From Pochonia chlamydosporia 170 (Eukaryota; Ascomycota; Sordariomycetes; Hypocreales; Clavicipitaceae), in assembly GCF_001653235.2 (NCBI RefSeq), contig NC_035795.1, forward strand, positions 248,001 through 312,000: 64,000 nucleotides of DNA, written 5' to 3'. The position numbers were made by a program, and so were the translations under genes. Under the pieces are notes generated by a model, which was given only the letters and a program-made list of their open reading frames with translations, made no database searches and was not told the DNA's origin. Positions 33,167 through 43,080 of the stretch are shown one piece after another; within the stretch, counting starts at the first letter, position 1, and every line of letters starts with the position of its first letter.

Positions 33167-34879
33167 ATGTCAGACGAGAAGCGGCCAGTCATCATTGTTG
33201 GCCACGGCCTAGCTGGTCTAGTCGCCGCCTATGAGCTATCGAAGCGAAAAATCCCAACCATTATTCTTGATCAGGAAAATGTCAACAATATTGGAGGCCA
33301 AGCTTTCTGGTCCCTAGGTGGCCTCTTCGTGGTAAACTCGAGCGAGCAGCGACGAGTGGGCATCAAAGACTCGCGCGAATTGGCCATGCAAGATTGGCTC
33401 AATTCCGCACAGTTTGACCGTGAACACGAGGATCACTGGCCGCGACAATGGGCAAAAGCTTTTGTTGATTTTGCTACAGATGAGATGGAAAACTACGTCA
33501 AAGGTCTAGGCTTGGGATTCATGTTCAATGTTGGCTGGGCAGAGCGAGGTGACGGGAGGGCAGACGGCCATGGCAATTCCGTGCCGAGGTTCCATCTTAC
33601 GTGGGGCACTGGTCCCGAGGTGGTGCGAATCTTCAAGGAACCAGTTTTACAGGCTGAGAAGGACGGTATTATTCAGTTCAAGCACCGGCATGCAGTGGAT
33701 GAAATCATTGTTGATGAAAAGACGGGCAGAGCGGTTGGCGTCAAGGGCCGCATCTTGGAAGAAGATGATGCTATACGAGGCGTCAAGACGTCGCGCACCG
33801 CAATTGACACCTTTGAGCTTCGAGGCGCAGCTGTTCTGGTATCGTCCGGTGGCATTGGAGGCAATGTTGAAGCTGTGAAGGCTTCGTGGCCAGTTGATCG
33901 CCTCGGCCCCAAGGTCCCAAAGAACTTTGTTGTTGGCGTACCGGCTCATGTCGATGGACGAATGGTTGGCATCTCAGAAAAGGCTGGCGCACATCTGATA
34001 AATCGCGATCGCATGTGGCACTACACGGAGGGACTCCAAAACTGGAATCCCATATGGCCGAATCACGGTATTCGTATCCTTCCGGCTCCTTCGTCTCTGT
34101 GGCTGGATGCTGCTGGTAACAGGCTGCCGCCGTACCTCTTCCCAGGCTCAGACACGTTGGGCACCTTGAAGCACATCTGCCATACCGGTTACGACTACAC
34201 ATGGTTCATTCTCAACCAGACCATCATTGCCAAAGAGTTTGGCCTGTCGGGCTCTGAACAGAATCCGGACATTACAGGTAAGAGCATTTGGCAGCTCCTG
34301 GGGCGAATCTTTAGCGGCAAGGGCCCTGTGCCGGTGCAAAACTTTATGCAGCACGGCAAGGATTTTATTGTCAAGGATTCCCTTGAGGAGTTGGTGGAGG
34401 GTATGAATGGGCTTGCAGCTGAGAGAAACGGACCAAAACTGCAATTCGACAAGATCAAGAAGGTCATCGACACGAGAGACTCTCAGTTCGATAATGCATA
34501 CTCCAAGGATGCGCAAGCCATGTTGATTAACAATGGCCGATTATATTGGCCGGACAAATTGTCGCGGGTCGTAAAGCCGCACAAAATCTTGGACAAGTCC
34601 AAGGGGCCGCTCATTGCGGTGCGACTGAACCTGCTTACGCGAAAGACTCTGGGAGGGATCGAGACCAACCTGCAGAGCAATGTGATGCGTGCAGATGGAA
34701 GTGCGTTTCCGGGTCTGTATGCAGCTGGCGAGGTGGCTGGGTTCGGCGGCGGAGGTGTTCACGGCTACAACTCGCTCGAGGGCACATTTTTGGGAGGATG
34801 CATCTTCTCAGGTCGCGCTGCTGGGCGAGCGATGGCGGATGAAGTTGCTGGAGCAGCAGCAGCACAGGCTCGATTGTGA
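33167..34879 (+). CDS. FAD-binding dehydrogenase, fumarate reductase / ketosteroid dehydrogenase-like, PTS1-like end
   Basis: Intronless, 570 residues. A flavoprotein of the FAD_binding_2 superfamily, the group with fumarate reductase and 3-ketosteroid dehydrogenases. The N-terminal dinucleotide fold reads VGHGLAGLVAAYEL with acidic partner LDQEN, followed by GGQAFWSLGG, and the C-terminal FAD closure has GLYAAGEVAGFGGGGVHGYNSLEGTFLGGCIFSG. It resembles actinobacterial FAD-binding dehydrogenases more than intron-bearing fungal oxidoreductases, which hints at old transfer (inference). The last three residues are ARL, a good match to PTS1 ([SAC][KRH][LM]), so peroxisomal import is likely. It may desaturate a steroid, terpene or acyl substrate. 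No partner gene is adjacent. Confidence 0.9.
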   Translation: MSDEKRPVIIVGHGLAGLVAAYELSKRKIPTIILDQENVNNIGGQAFWSLGGLFVVNSSEQRRVGIKDSRELAMQDWLNSAQFDREHEDHWPRQWAKAFVDFATDEMENYVKGLGLGFMFNVGWAERGDGRADGHGNSVPRFHLTWGTGPEVVRIFKEPVLQAEKDGIIQFKHRHAVDEIIVDEKTGRAVGVKGRILEEDDAIRGVKTSRTAIDTFELRGAAVLVSSGGIGGNVEAVKASWPVDRLGPKVPKNFVVGVPAHVDGRMVGISEKAGAHLINRDRMWHYTEGLQNWNPIWPNHGIRILPAPSSLWLDAAGNRLPPYLFPGSDTLGTLKHICHTGYDYTWFILNQTIIAKEFGLSGSEQNPDITGKSIWQLLGRIFSGKGPVPVQNFMQHGKDFIVKDSLEELVEGMNGLAAERNGPKLQFDKIKKVIDTRDSQFDNAYSKDAQAMLINNGRLYWPDKLSRVVKPHKILDKSKGPLIAVRLNLLTRKTLGGIETNLQSNVMRADGSAFPGLYAAGEVAGFGGGGVHGYNSLEGTFLGGCIFSGRAAGRAMADEVAGAAAAQARL

Positions 34880-35940
34880 GACGACGGGATATAAATGTCT
34901 GGCACGTTGGGTGTCGGGTTTCTTTCTTTGTGTTGGGCTGGGGGAGGGCGTAAGCTGTTGCACGGTTTCAGTACGCGGCACCGACTTTGGTGATGTTGGG
35001 AGTCGAGAAGAGAGAAGGCGAGGAATTTGTAAATGTCCAAGACCCCTACGTTATTTCCTGTATAGATTAGATCCACCTCGTATTGTGTTGTGCAAGTACA
35101 GCTTCCTCTTCCGCACTCTCTTTTCAAACAATTTTGAAGATCCACATAGTAGGAATTCTCCTTATTTGTACTGTATACCTCTGCCATCGGGAACTGGACT
35201 TTCGGAATTAGTAATCGAAACAGAGCCTTTCTGCGTGGCAACCCTGCATGCTCCACAAACGGCGCCAAAGATATTTCGGATCGAGCAGTGACAGCCCTGG
35301 AATTGTCCTTTTTGGGCCGCATTCGACCTCTCCATTGGCACACTACGTTTCTGGGGTTGGAGGTGCTGGTGCAATTTGACGATTGGCTTTGACAGTCGCA
35401 GCCAGGGTAAGGGAACCGCCCCAATCAACAACAGAAAAGAGAAAAGAGAAGCAGAAAGAAAAGGAGCTAAATGTGCCGCTTGTGGTATCAAGACGCCTCG
35501 AACCCAGCTACAAGAAAGGTCTCACGTTCTAATTTACCATGCTCGCTAAGTCACTACAGTAGTTGCACCTTCTTCTACAAGACAGCGTTCCCGTCCATGT
35601 CTACCTACCGCTGGGGTCCCACCATTAGCAAAACTTTTCTAATCCAGGTAGCATGAGCTGCCCGTACCGGTACAAAGACCCTGCTTTCAAACTACCTAAA
35701 TCAATACGAGGATACTTTCCAGAACTCATCAGGCGTAGGTTGCCTATACGTTGCGTTTTTGGATATGAAGCACGTGCGTCTCCGCTTAATAGAACATGAT
35801 TTCCATAGACCATAATGCACATGGCCTTATTCTAACCCTTGCTCATGAAAACTTAGAATAAGCTTGAACAATGTATCCTCTTAAGAGAGAAGGAATCATC
35901 AACTGTGAGATACCCACTTCGAGCGAATACCCAAGACCTT
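34880..35940. other. Intergenic, 1.1 kb, convergent 3' ends
   Basis: Between the 3' ends of the flavoprotein and receptor genes. The ORFs seen here are antisense or overlap the flavoprotein and have no domain. Confidence 0.55.
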
Positions 35941-38900
35941 TCAAAGGGCCTCCCGGCGGCTATTCTTCCTGGATTGTGTTGGTGTTGGCGTTGGCATATC
36001 TTCATCAACGGACCCAGCCTCGATTGTACGATTCAGGTCTAGCAGAGTACTCTGTAGCAATTGGACATCTTTATGCGATGATCCCAACAGTCCTTTAAGG
36101 TTATTGTAAGCGCGCTGATAGTATGCCTTAGCCTCAACTAGCTGGCCCTGAGTCCATAACAAGGACCCTAGACCCCACGTAATGTTGATTGCTGGCCGGT
36201 ATCTGGTGATGTTTTGGGGTTCTATGACTTTCTCGTACCCTTGAAGCGCCCGTAAGAACATCTCCTCAGCCTCTTGCAGCTTGTCTTGGTCGGCGTAAAG
36301 GTTCCCTAGGTTGTTGACCGTGTCTAGTGTTGATGTGTGATCTAGGCCCCATGCCTTCTCCTTCCCTTGAAGCGCCCGTAAGTACATCTCCTCAGCCTCT
36401 TGAAGCTTGCCTTGGGTCGCGTAAAGGTTCCCTAGGTTGTTGACCGTGTCTAGTGTTGATATATGATCTGGTCCCCATGCCTTCTTGTACCCTTGAAGAG
36501 CCCGTAAGTACATCTCCTCGGCCTCTTGAGGTTTGCCTTGGTCCACGTAAAGGAGACCTAAGTTGTTGACTGTGTCTAGTGTTGATGTGTGATCTAGGCC
36601 CCATTCCTTCTCCTTCCCCTGAAGAGCCCGTAAGTACATCTCCTCGGCCTCTTGCAATTTGCCTTGGTCCATGTAAAGGATTCCTAGGTTGTTAACTGTG
36701 TCTAGTGTTGATGTGTGATCTGGTCCCCATGCCTTCTCGTACCCTTGAAGCGCCCGCAAGTACATTTCCTCGGCCTCTTGAGGTTTGCCTTGGTCCACGT
36801 AAAGGAGACCTAAGTTGTTGACTGTGTCTAGTGTTGATATGCGATCTAGCCCCCACGCCTTCTCCTTCCCTTGAAGCGCTCGTAAGAGCATCTCCTCAGC
36901 CTCTCGAAATTTGCCTTGGGTTGCGTAAAGGATTCCTAGGTTGTTGACCGTATCTAGTTTTGATGTGTGATCTGGTCCACATGCCTTCTCCATCCCATCA
37001 AGCGCCCGTAAGTACATTTCCTTGGCCTCTTGCAATTTGCCTTGGTCCGCGTAAAGGTTCCCCAGGTTGTAAAAAGCCCAGTTCAAGTCTTCATTGCTAG
37101 CTTGAATTGCGGCGCAAGACGTCATTGCATGTGAGAGGAGTCGCCTTTGAAGCAGCCAGAACTGAGGGTCGTTCCGTGACGGAACGCGTGAGGCTATGCA
37201 TTTTACTGCGAGCTTACCCAAATAGTCATCCCACTCTTGATTCAATATATGAATGGTCCAAGAATGCAAGCAGCCGTGCATGCTGTACCCCCTTGATTCG
37301 AAAGGGTCTACAATAAAGGTGTGTGGCTCGACAAATCCGTAGTCATGCAGAGTGCCCATCGCGTCATTAAAGTTCAACTCATCAGCTAGATCATATATCC
37401 ACGCTGGACTGTCTTCTTCATCGGGTTGGAGAAGTTCGAACCATATGTCTTCGTTGTTAAAGTAGGCCCACCATCTGAGTAAATGAGCTGCAAGGGGGTT
37501 TTGTTCCTGGACTTGTTGGTATGAGACTTGCCACGTAGAGCATAATGTGCGATCTTCGTAAGAGCCTAACCTTGGGGTGCTCATGTGAAGTCTCGCCCAT
37601 GATTTCTCGTAAATGCGAAGGTAGTCAGCCAAGCTCGATGAAACACGCCTAAGGTACGCCCCAGCCGTGGCAAGGGCAAGAGGAAGCCCGTCCAGCTTTT
37701 CTACGAGCCTCTTAGCATCCACGTCTATGGCAATTGTTAGTAGAGCCTTGATATTATCTGCGAACTCTTACCATCCTGCAGGCCAGCACGGCCTGAGGTC
37801 GATGATAGGATCTTGAGACTGTCGTCCGTTGATTCAAGCTTCCTTATTTGAATTGGATGTCCTATATCGACTTGTGACAACCGGGTCGTAATAATAATTG
37901 AGCCTTGATGCGCCGTAGGAATAAAGCGATTAATGTCGACTCCCGTGTTACTTGTATGGTTAGTCAATTTCGGGTTGTCGTAGTTGTCGTATACAATAAG
38001 CCACTGAGTGTTGCCTGGCAAGTTGAACCATGCCTTGACAGCTTCAACTGCCTCGTTATGATTTTGCTGTAGGTCTAATGCGCTGAGGCGGCTAGCATTA
38101 GGGTGTTGTTCCAAAATCTGTCTCGCAACTTTGGTGAAGCTCTGTAGAATAGACGATTCATCTTTAATGTTGAACCAAAATATGGCCGAATATTTATCTC
38201 GATATCGTTTTGTGTATGCTACGGCAAGCTGTGTCTTGCCAATGCCGCCGAGGCCGTGGAGGACAATAACGCGACGTGTCCCGTCTGAGCTTAGTGCTCT
38301 GCGCACCTCTGCAATTTCCCTCTCCCGTGCGATGAAATGTTGGATCTGGGGAACTTCGGACAGGCTGAAGGTAACGGAGAAATCGTTCGTTTGTGTCCCC
38401 GATACTGTTAGTTTTTAGCGTCATCGCTTGAACCCGGTGTTAGCGTCGCCGGATGAGATAGCGAGCGTTGTTGTTTTACCTACAACGAGCTGCAGCGCTC
38501 TCATATGGACCTTGCCAGGGCTCGATAGGCAAGTGAAAAAATAACTGCCTTGCATAAGCAGCTGCTGCCGCCGCCGCATACCCGTGCCAAGCGTCGTCCT
38601 TATGGGAGTCGCAGTAGTCCGAGATGCCTCGGATTACAATGCATGGAAAATCCGCAAGCGCCCCTGCTGCCTCCATCTCAAAGCATAGCACCCCGTGCTC
38701 CCGTGCCAAGTTGTCCCTCTTCTTGGCATCCTTGATCACCAGCTCTCCAGACGCTATTGTTCCCCTGTGCACAACAACTATACGTTCATTATTATCGTCT
38801 CTCGGTCGCTCGACACGCTCCATAGGGTCACACCCGCCCTCTGCGCATGGTACCCCAACCTGCTGATGTTCATAATCAGGTCGGTAAAGATGGTCATTCA

Positions 38901-39480
38901 TAGCGCCAGGGAACTTGAAGCGACGAAGCATTGGACGGCTCGTTTTAATGCGCTGCGTGTTCTTCCAAATGGGGTCATGATCCATCCGCTGCCGCCGTAC
39001 AGCTACCTCTCGAGCAGCGTTCAGGAGGGCTGTAGGCGGGGGTGCGAGGGAGCCTTTACGTTGAAACTCTCCTGCTCTGGCCTTTCCATGATCGTATTGC
39101 ACTGCTCCAGAATGAATACCAGTCGGTTCGCTAACAACAACGTGTCCAAGACGGATCATCCGGTTATCTGTCGTTACCGGCACGCCGCCACCAATCCCAA
39201 CCAAGAGGCAGTACTTTAGGCTTGGGAATGCCATCTTCATCTGGGCAAGAACGGTGGCTGCGGAGCAGTTCCCCGGCTTAGGGAGGCCGGCAATAACGAC
39301 ATTATGATTGTTGATACTGCCGAGGTTATAAATATTCGTGTCGCTTCTCAGCTGCGGTAGGGGTTGGTGCTCCTCGTCCAGCATCTCCATCGCAGCAATC
39401 TGCTCCACCTCCAACGGACAGATCCATCCCGCCCTATAGTCATCGTGGCTCAATCTTTTTTGTGGCATCGTCGGTCGCAT
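35941..39480 (-). CDS. NLR-like receptor: nucleoside phosphorylase, NB-ARC, TPR repeats
   Basis: Three exons (38484-39480, 37772-38404, 35941-37724) give 1137 residues. A STAND-class receptor. Residues 1-320 form a PNP_UDP nucleoside phosphorylase-like domain: LVGIGGGVP phosphate loop, FEMEAAG and ISDYCDSHK, so the fold's key Glu and Asp are kept. The NB-ARC has P-loop GLGGIGKT (383-390), a Walker B-like WLIVYDNYD, the IIITTRLS sensor motif and DGLPLALATAGAYL. An MHD-like GYSMHGCLHSW closes the switch region. From about 761 there are seven 42-residue TPRs of kinesin-light-chain type and one decayed repeat. Such proteins sense non-self or damage in fungi and many show recent repeat reshuffling. 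A Met at residue 5 (MPQKRLSHDDY) may be the actual start. The join at 38405-38483 is the least certain. Confidence 0.88.
36190..37075 (-). repeat. Seven 126-bp TPR repeats with a 252-bp alternating pattern
   Basis: The repeats are nearly identical in DNA. Odd and even units differ in a fixed way: GKEKAWGLD alternates with GYEKAWGPD, and VDQGKPQE recurs in every second unit (units 3 and 5). The real unit of amplification is therefore a pair of TPRs. Confidence 0.85.
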
Positions 39481-41520
39481 AGTGGTTGTATTGGCTCGAC
39501 GTGCGGAGATCCCTCGACCTCGGGATTGATGAAGTTTCCATGTGTACGAGTAGGTGGAATGCTGCGTTCGTTAATCGAGAGCGACAGGGAAACGAAGTGT
39601 GTGCGCAAAGACGGCTTGCCATCAGCTTTCAGCCCTCCATATTGGGGGCGAGGAGGCCAGCGCCTACGCGCTCGGCGCCTGCATACCGACAGCCAACCAG
39701 ATAAGCTGGGCGAGTTGTCGTTGGATGGAAGGATGACCAGCTGCATCGGCCATTCCGTTCCATCGGTGGCTGTGAGTAGAACCAGCCATTGTCTGTCAGG
39801 TGTCGTGGTGTGCGGAAGATTGATTTGCAGCCGCTCGCGAGCTTAGGGAGATGAGTGAGATTCAGCTTTGGCAAAGCTAGAGTGTGGTTTAGTTGACTCT
39901 AATGCTGGGCTGTCTACCTAGGTAGGCTTGAATTGCTGCCTGGGATGTACAAGGCTATGCCAGCAGGTACCCCAATGAGAATGAAAAGTACTGAGCTAGT
40001 GTGGTCGCACTGTCATATGGGGCTGCGGACCCAGCGTCATCTCTATGTACTTCTAGCTACTAAATTGTACTGCTGGCACAGCGGCACTTGGATGCAGCGT
40101 GTTGCAGATCCTTACAAATTGAGTCCAATTTTGGATGCTAGCAAATTTGGAAGTACCGCCATGTATCATAAGTATCTCCGCGGCCAAATTTTATTGAAAG
40201 AGAGAATCGCACCGGAAGCACGAAGTGCACAATACAATATATTTGAATACCCGAGCAATTAAATCATGTCAGGATGCATTCGAGGTGAGCAGACTAGTGA
40301 TTCGGTCCGGCAGTTGGTCATCTGGATCATGTTGTATGCGTGCAACGTGCCAGTCAATGTGACGCCCAACTGAATACGGACGCACTGGCCTGGTCTATTC
40401 CCAGTTGGATCTTGATGCTGATGGGATTCTCTGAATCAGAGTCTGATTGTCCCTTGCGGCAGGGCATAAGGGTCCGTGTGGCTGGTTGGGGCAGAACAGA
40501 TGCCGATCTTGGCTTGTTCTGGGTCAACTAGTCCGATGGCCAAGGCTGAGTGAAGGGCGGTGATGGAGAAATGCAAATTGTGGGTTATTGAGGTTGGCGA
40601 GATGAGGATAAACTGATGTTGTTGCGTCATGTTTGATGATGGTTGATTGTGGGAGTTTTGCAACGGGCGCTTCACATTGACTGTTGGCCGTTTGTGAGGA
40701 CATGCGGTGTAGCAGTTTGACATGGAGGCTTTAATTAGAGTTTGGGCCTCCAAAATGTTGTTCCTGTGAATATCGACAGAGGTTGTGTCTTGTTGACTGA
40801 CTTGATGCTGATCATCAAGCCGCGTCTTGTGCATGTCAATCATCGCCACTTGACATCCATCTTGAACTTTGTTCACGCTGCATGCCGTCAATCACAACAA
40901 TGAAGTCAATTGACGATCCAACCCATTATTGTGACTGCAGCTCGGCACTACTCCGATGCATCAAGAAGCAGAAACACGAGTCTATTTTCATCACCATTCC
41001 TTCAGCTTGATCATCATGATATCAGTGCGTCTGACAAACTCGAGGCCAAGCTTGCATTGACGTATTGTCCCCATCGCTGATTGTCCATCCTAATGTCGTC
41101 CCCTGTCAAGATCCACGATTTCAATGGACCAAATCATGTCAGCTACCCAACATTCAAGACAAACACGGCGCGGCGTAGCGTTGCATTCTGTCGTGTTTCC
41201 GATTTTAGGTCCATCTTGAGCTGCGACCCATGCAGGATATCGTCATACCTGGCTGACTGTGGCACTTGTGGCATTTGCCCTCGTACTTTGTGCGCCTGAA
41301 TGTCTTGCATTTGTGTGTGACTGTTGGTCCTGGGATACGACATGGTCATGGTTAATGCGAAAGGCTGGCATGTAGGTATTTAAATGCGGTGGTTGCTCTT
41401 TCGTGTTTCTCTCTTCATCATCACCATCTCCATCACCGTCCATCTATTCGGCTTGAAACAAAGATAAAATAAACAAAACGAACATTACCAGTATCAATTC
41501 CACTCTATCAATATCCAGTC
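39481..41520. other. Intergenic, 2 kb
   Basis: Receptor promoter on one side and the promoter of the secreted protein on the other. It includes the 12-bp palindrome CTACCTAGGTAG (39914-39925). The ORFs are short and without domains; no gene is called. Confidence 0.5.
41377..41385 (+). promoter_or_regulatory. TATA-like element of the secreted protein gene
   Basis: TATTTAAAT lies 136 bp before the ATG at 41521, followed by a long CT-rich leader (tttctctcttcatcatcacc), typical of strongly expressed fungal genes. Confidence 0.4.
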
Positions 41521-42222
41521 ATGCACTTCGCCACTATCCTCAGCATCGCCAGTTTGGCTGCTGCCTCCCCCATCACCCGCGATACTCCTACATCCACGCC
41601 TCCAACCTCCAAATCACAAGGCTTTCAGCTCGTCGTCAACGTCACCGATCTGAGTCGCGACTTCGCCCCTTCCATCCATCAAAAATACATCAATAGCATC
41701 CACGTCGGCGCCGGCCAGTCGCTCCTCGGCGTCGGCAGCAAACAAGACAGCCCGCGCACATTCTACATCAACGGCACTGCCCTCGACTTCCACTTCGCCA
41801 ATTCGACCGTCGTTTCTGACGCCGGCACCCCCCTCACGCCCTGGGGCATCAGTCTCACCAAGGACAAGGGATCTGATATCGCGAGCACTGCGCATCTCAA
41901 CGGCGGCCCGGGCGCCAAGGGCATCGGCCTGACTCGCTGGTCTGTCCCGTACACGTTCATGTACCCTGAGACATATGCCATTTGCAACGAGAGCCTCGCC
42001 TACTACGGCGGCAAGAAGTTTTTGATTGTCAAACAGTTCAACTTGGGTATCAAGGGACTCGACGCTATTCCCAAGACTTGTGTGCCCGTTCGGTTGTTCG
42101 CCCAGTGCGCTAAGCTGAATGACTTGCCGAAGGGATCCATCTCCAGCCACAAGTTTGCGTATGAAACCGAGTGCTATGAGGATGTTGCCGGTATCGACTG
42201 GCCCAAGTACCGTCCTTGGTGA
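41521..42222 (+). CDS. Secreted protein of unknown function
   Basis: Intronless, 233 residues. MHFATILSIASLAAASPITR is a clear signal peptide, followed by a Thr/Pro/Ser-rich linker and a compact domain with several N-x-S/T sites and four cysteines in the second half (CNES, CVPV, CAKL, CYED). I recognise no enzyme motif. The composition (many Gly, Tyr and Phe, strands rather than helices) suggests a small beta-rich secreted protein of the kind common in Hypocreales. A strong TATA/CT-rich leader suggests good expression. It runs convergently toward the lysozyme-like gene, 282 bp away, which is also secreted. Confidence 0.8.
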   Translation: MHFATILSIASLAAASPITRDTPTSTPPTSKSQGFQLVVNVTDLSRDFAPSIHQKYINSIHVGAGQSLLGVGSKQDSPRTFYINGTALDFHFANSTVVSDAGTPLTPWGISLTKDKGSDIASTAHLNGGPGAKGIGLTRWSVPYTFMYPETYAICNESLAYYGGKKFLIVKQFNLGIKGLDAIPKTCVPVRLFAQCAKLNDLPKGSISSHKFAYETECYEDVAGIDWPKYRPW

Positions 42223-42504
42223 GCAGATGCGACATGGTGCTAACTCACGTTGAAAGAAGCATGATGGGTTGGTCATACATTCCGGGGAACAGTCGTTTTG
42301 CATTTACAGCGAGGCGCATAGAGCATATGATATACACATATAGTTAATAATAATACTACATCTTGTGACATTCAGTCACATTTACTTGCAGTCCGTTATC
42401 CTACAATATCACCGGTGCTTGCTCACAGGGAACAGGTAATTGACTATATACAGACACACTTGTCTATACTCCATAACCCAATATACAAAACCCGCTACAT
42501 GTAT

Positions 42505-43080
42505 TTACACCCCAGCAGCAGCACACGCATCAGTAGCAGTACCAACCCACTTCTTGTACGCGTCCGGAAACGCAGACCTCTGCACCTTCTGGCACAGCGT
42601 AGCCACATCCATCGTCTCCCAGCCCGAAACCGCAGTCATCCCCTTGAAGAACTGGCTGGCAGAGCACGCGGCCCCCATATCACACTCAATGTTGGTGTAG
42701 ATGGACGCGCGCTGCTGGAAGATGCCGATGCTGTCGTGGTCGCTGCCCAGGCCGTCGTGCTTGTAGTTGAGGGAGGCGGGCACGCCGTTGTTAGCCAAGA
42801 TGCGAAGGCTCGACTGTTATATGTTAGACAAGACTATGCTTCTGCAGGAGTGTGGTGAACAAACTTCAGTCAGTCCGGTAGTAAGGGCAGCGATACATCC
42901 CTGCTTGCCGAGCTTCTCCTTGTTATTCTCGTCGATGACGGCACGAGCATTGGCAGACTGCACGTCGTTGAGGCCGGGGAGGTTATCACGCTTGATGACA
43001 ACCATGCCATCGACGGGAGTGGCCAGGACGGAAGTAGCGCCAAGGGCGGCGAGGGCTGCGAGGATACCGGATGTCTTCAT
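42505..43080 (-). CDS. Secreted lysozyme-like protein resembling actinobacterial muramidases
   Basis: Two exons (42865-43080, 42505-42813), 51-nt intron, 174 residues. Signal peptide MKTSGILAALAALGATSVLA; a Lys-Arg at about 30-31 may be a Kex2 site. The mature part has the transglycosylase/lysozyme-like pattern: TGLTESSLR, whose Glu (created at the splice) is the expected catalytic acid, then NYKHDGLGSDHDSIGIFQQR, the hallmark of actinobacterial proteins associated with NlpC/P60 domains, and VQRSAFPDAYKKW. Four cysteines, as expected in a secreted form. It probably cuts peptidoglycan and acts on bacteria; this rests on resemblance only. A bacterial origin with later intron gain is my inference. 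Confidence 0.83.

Noticed and set aside
34765..35424. Minus-strand 219-codon ORF
   Set aside because: Partly antisense to the FAD dehydrogenase and otherwise without domain.
41614..42303. Minus-strand 229-codon ORF
   Set aside because: Antisense to a gene with a strong signal peptide and TATA box; composition is that of a shadow.
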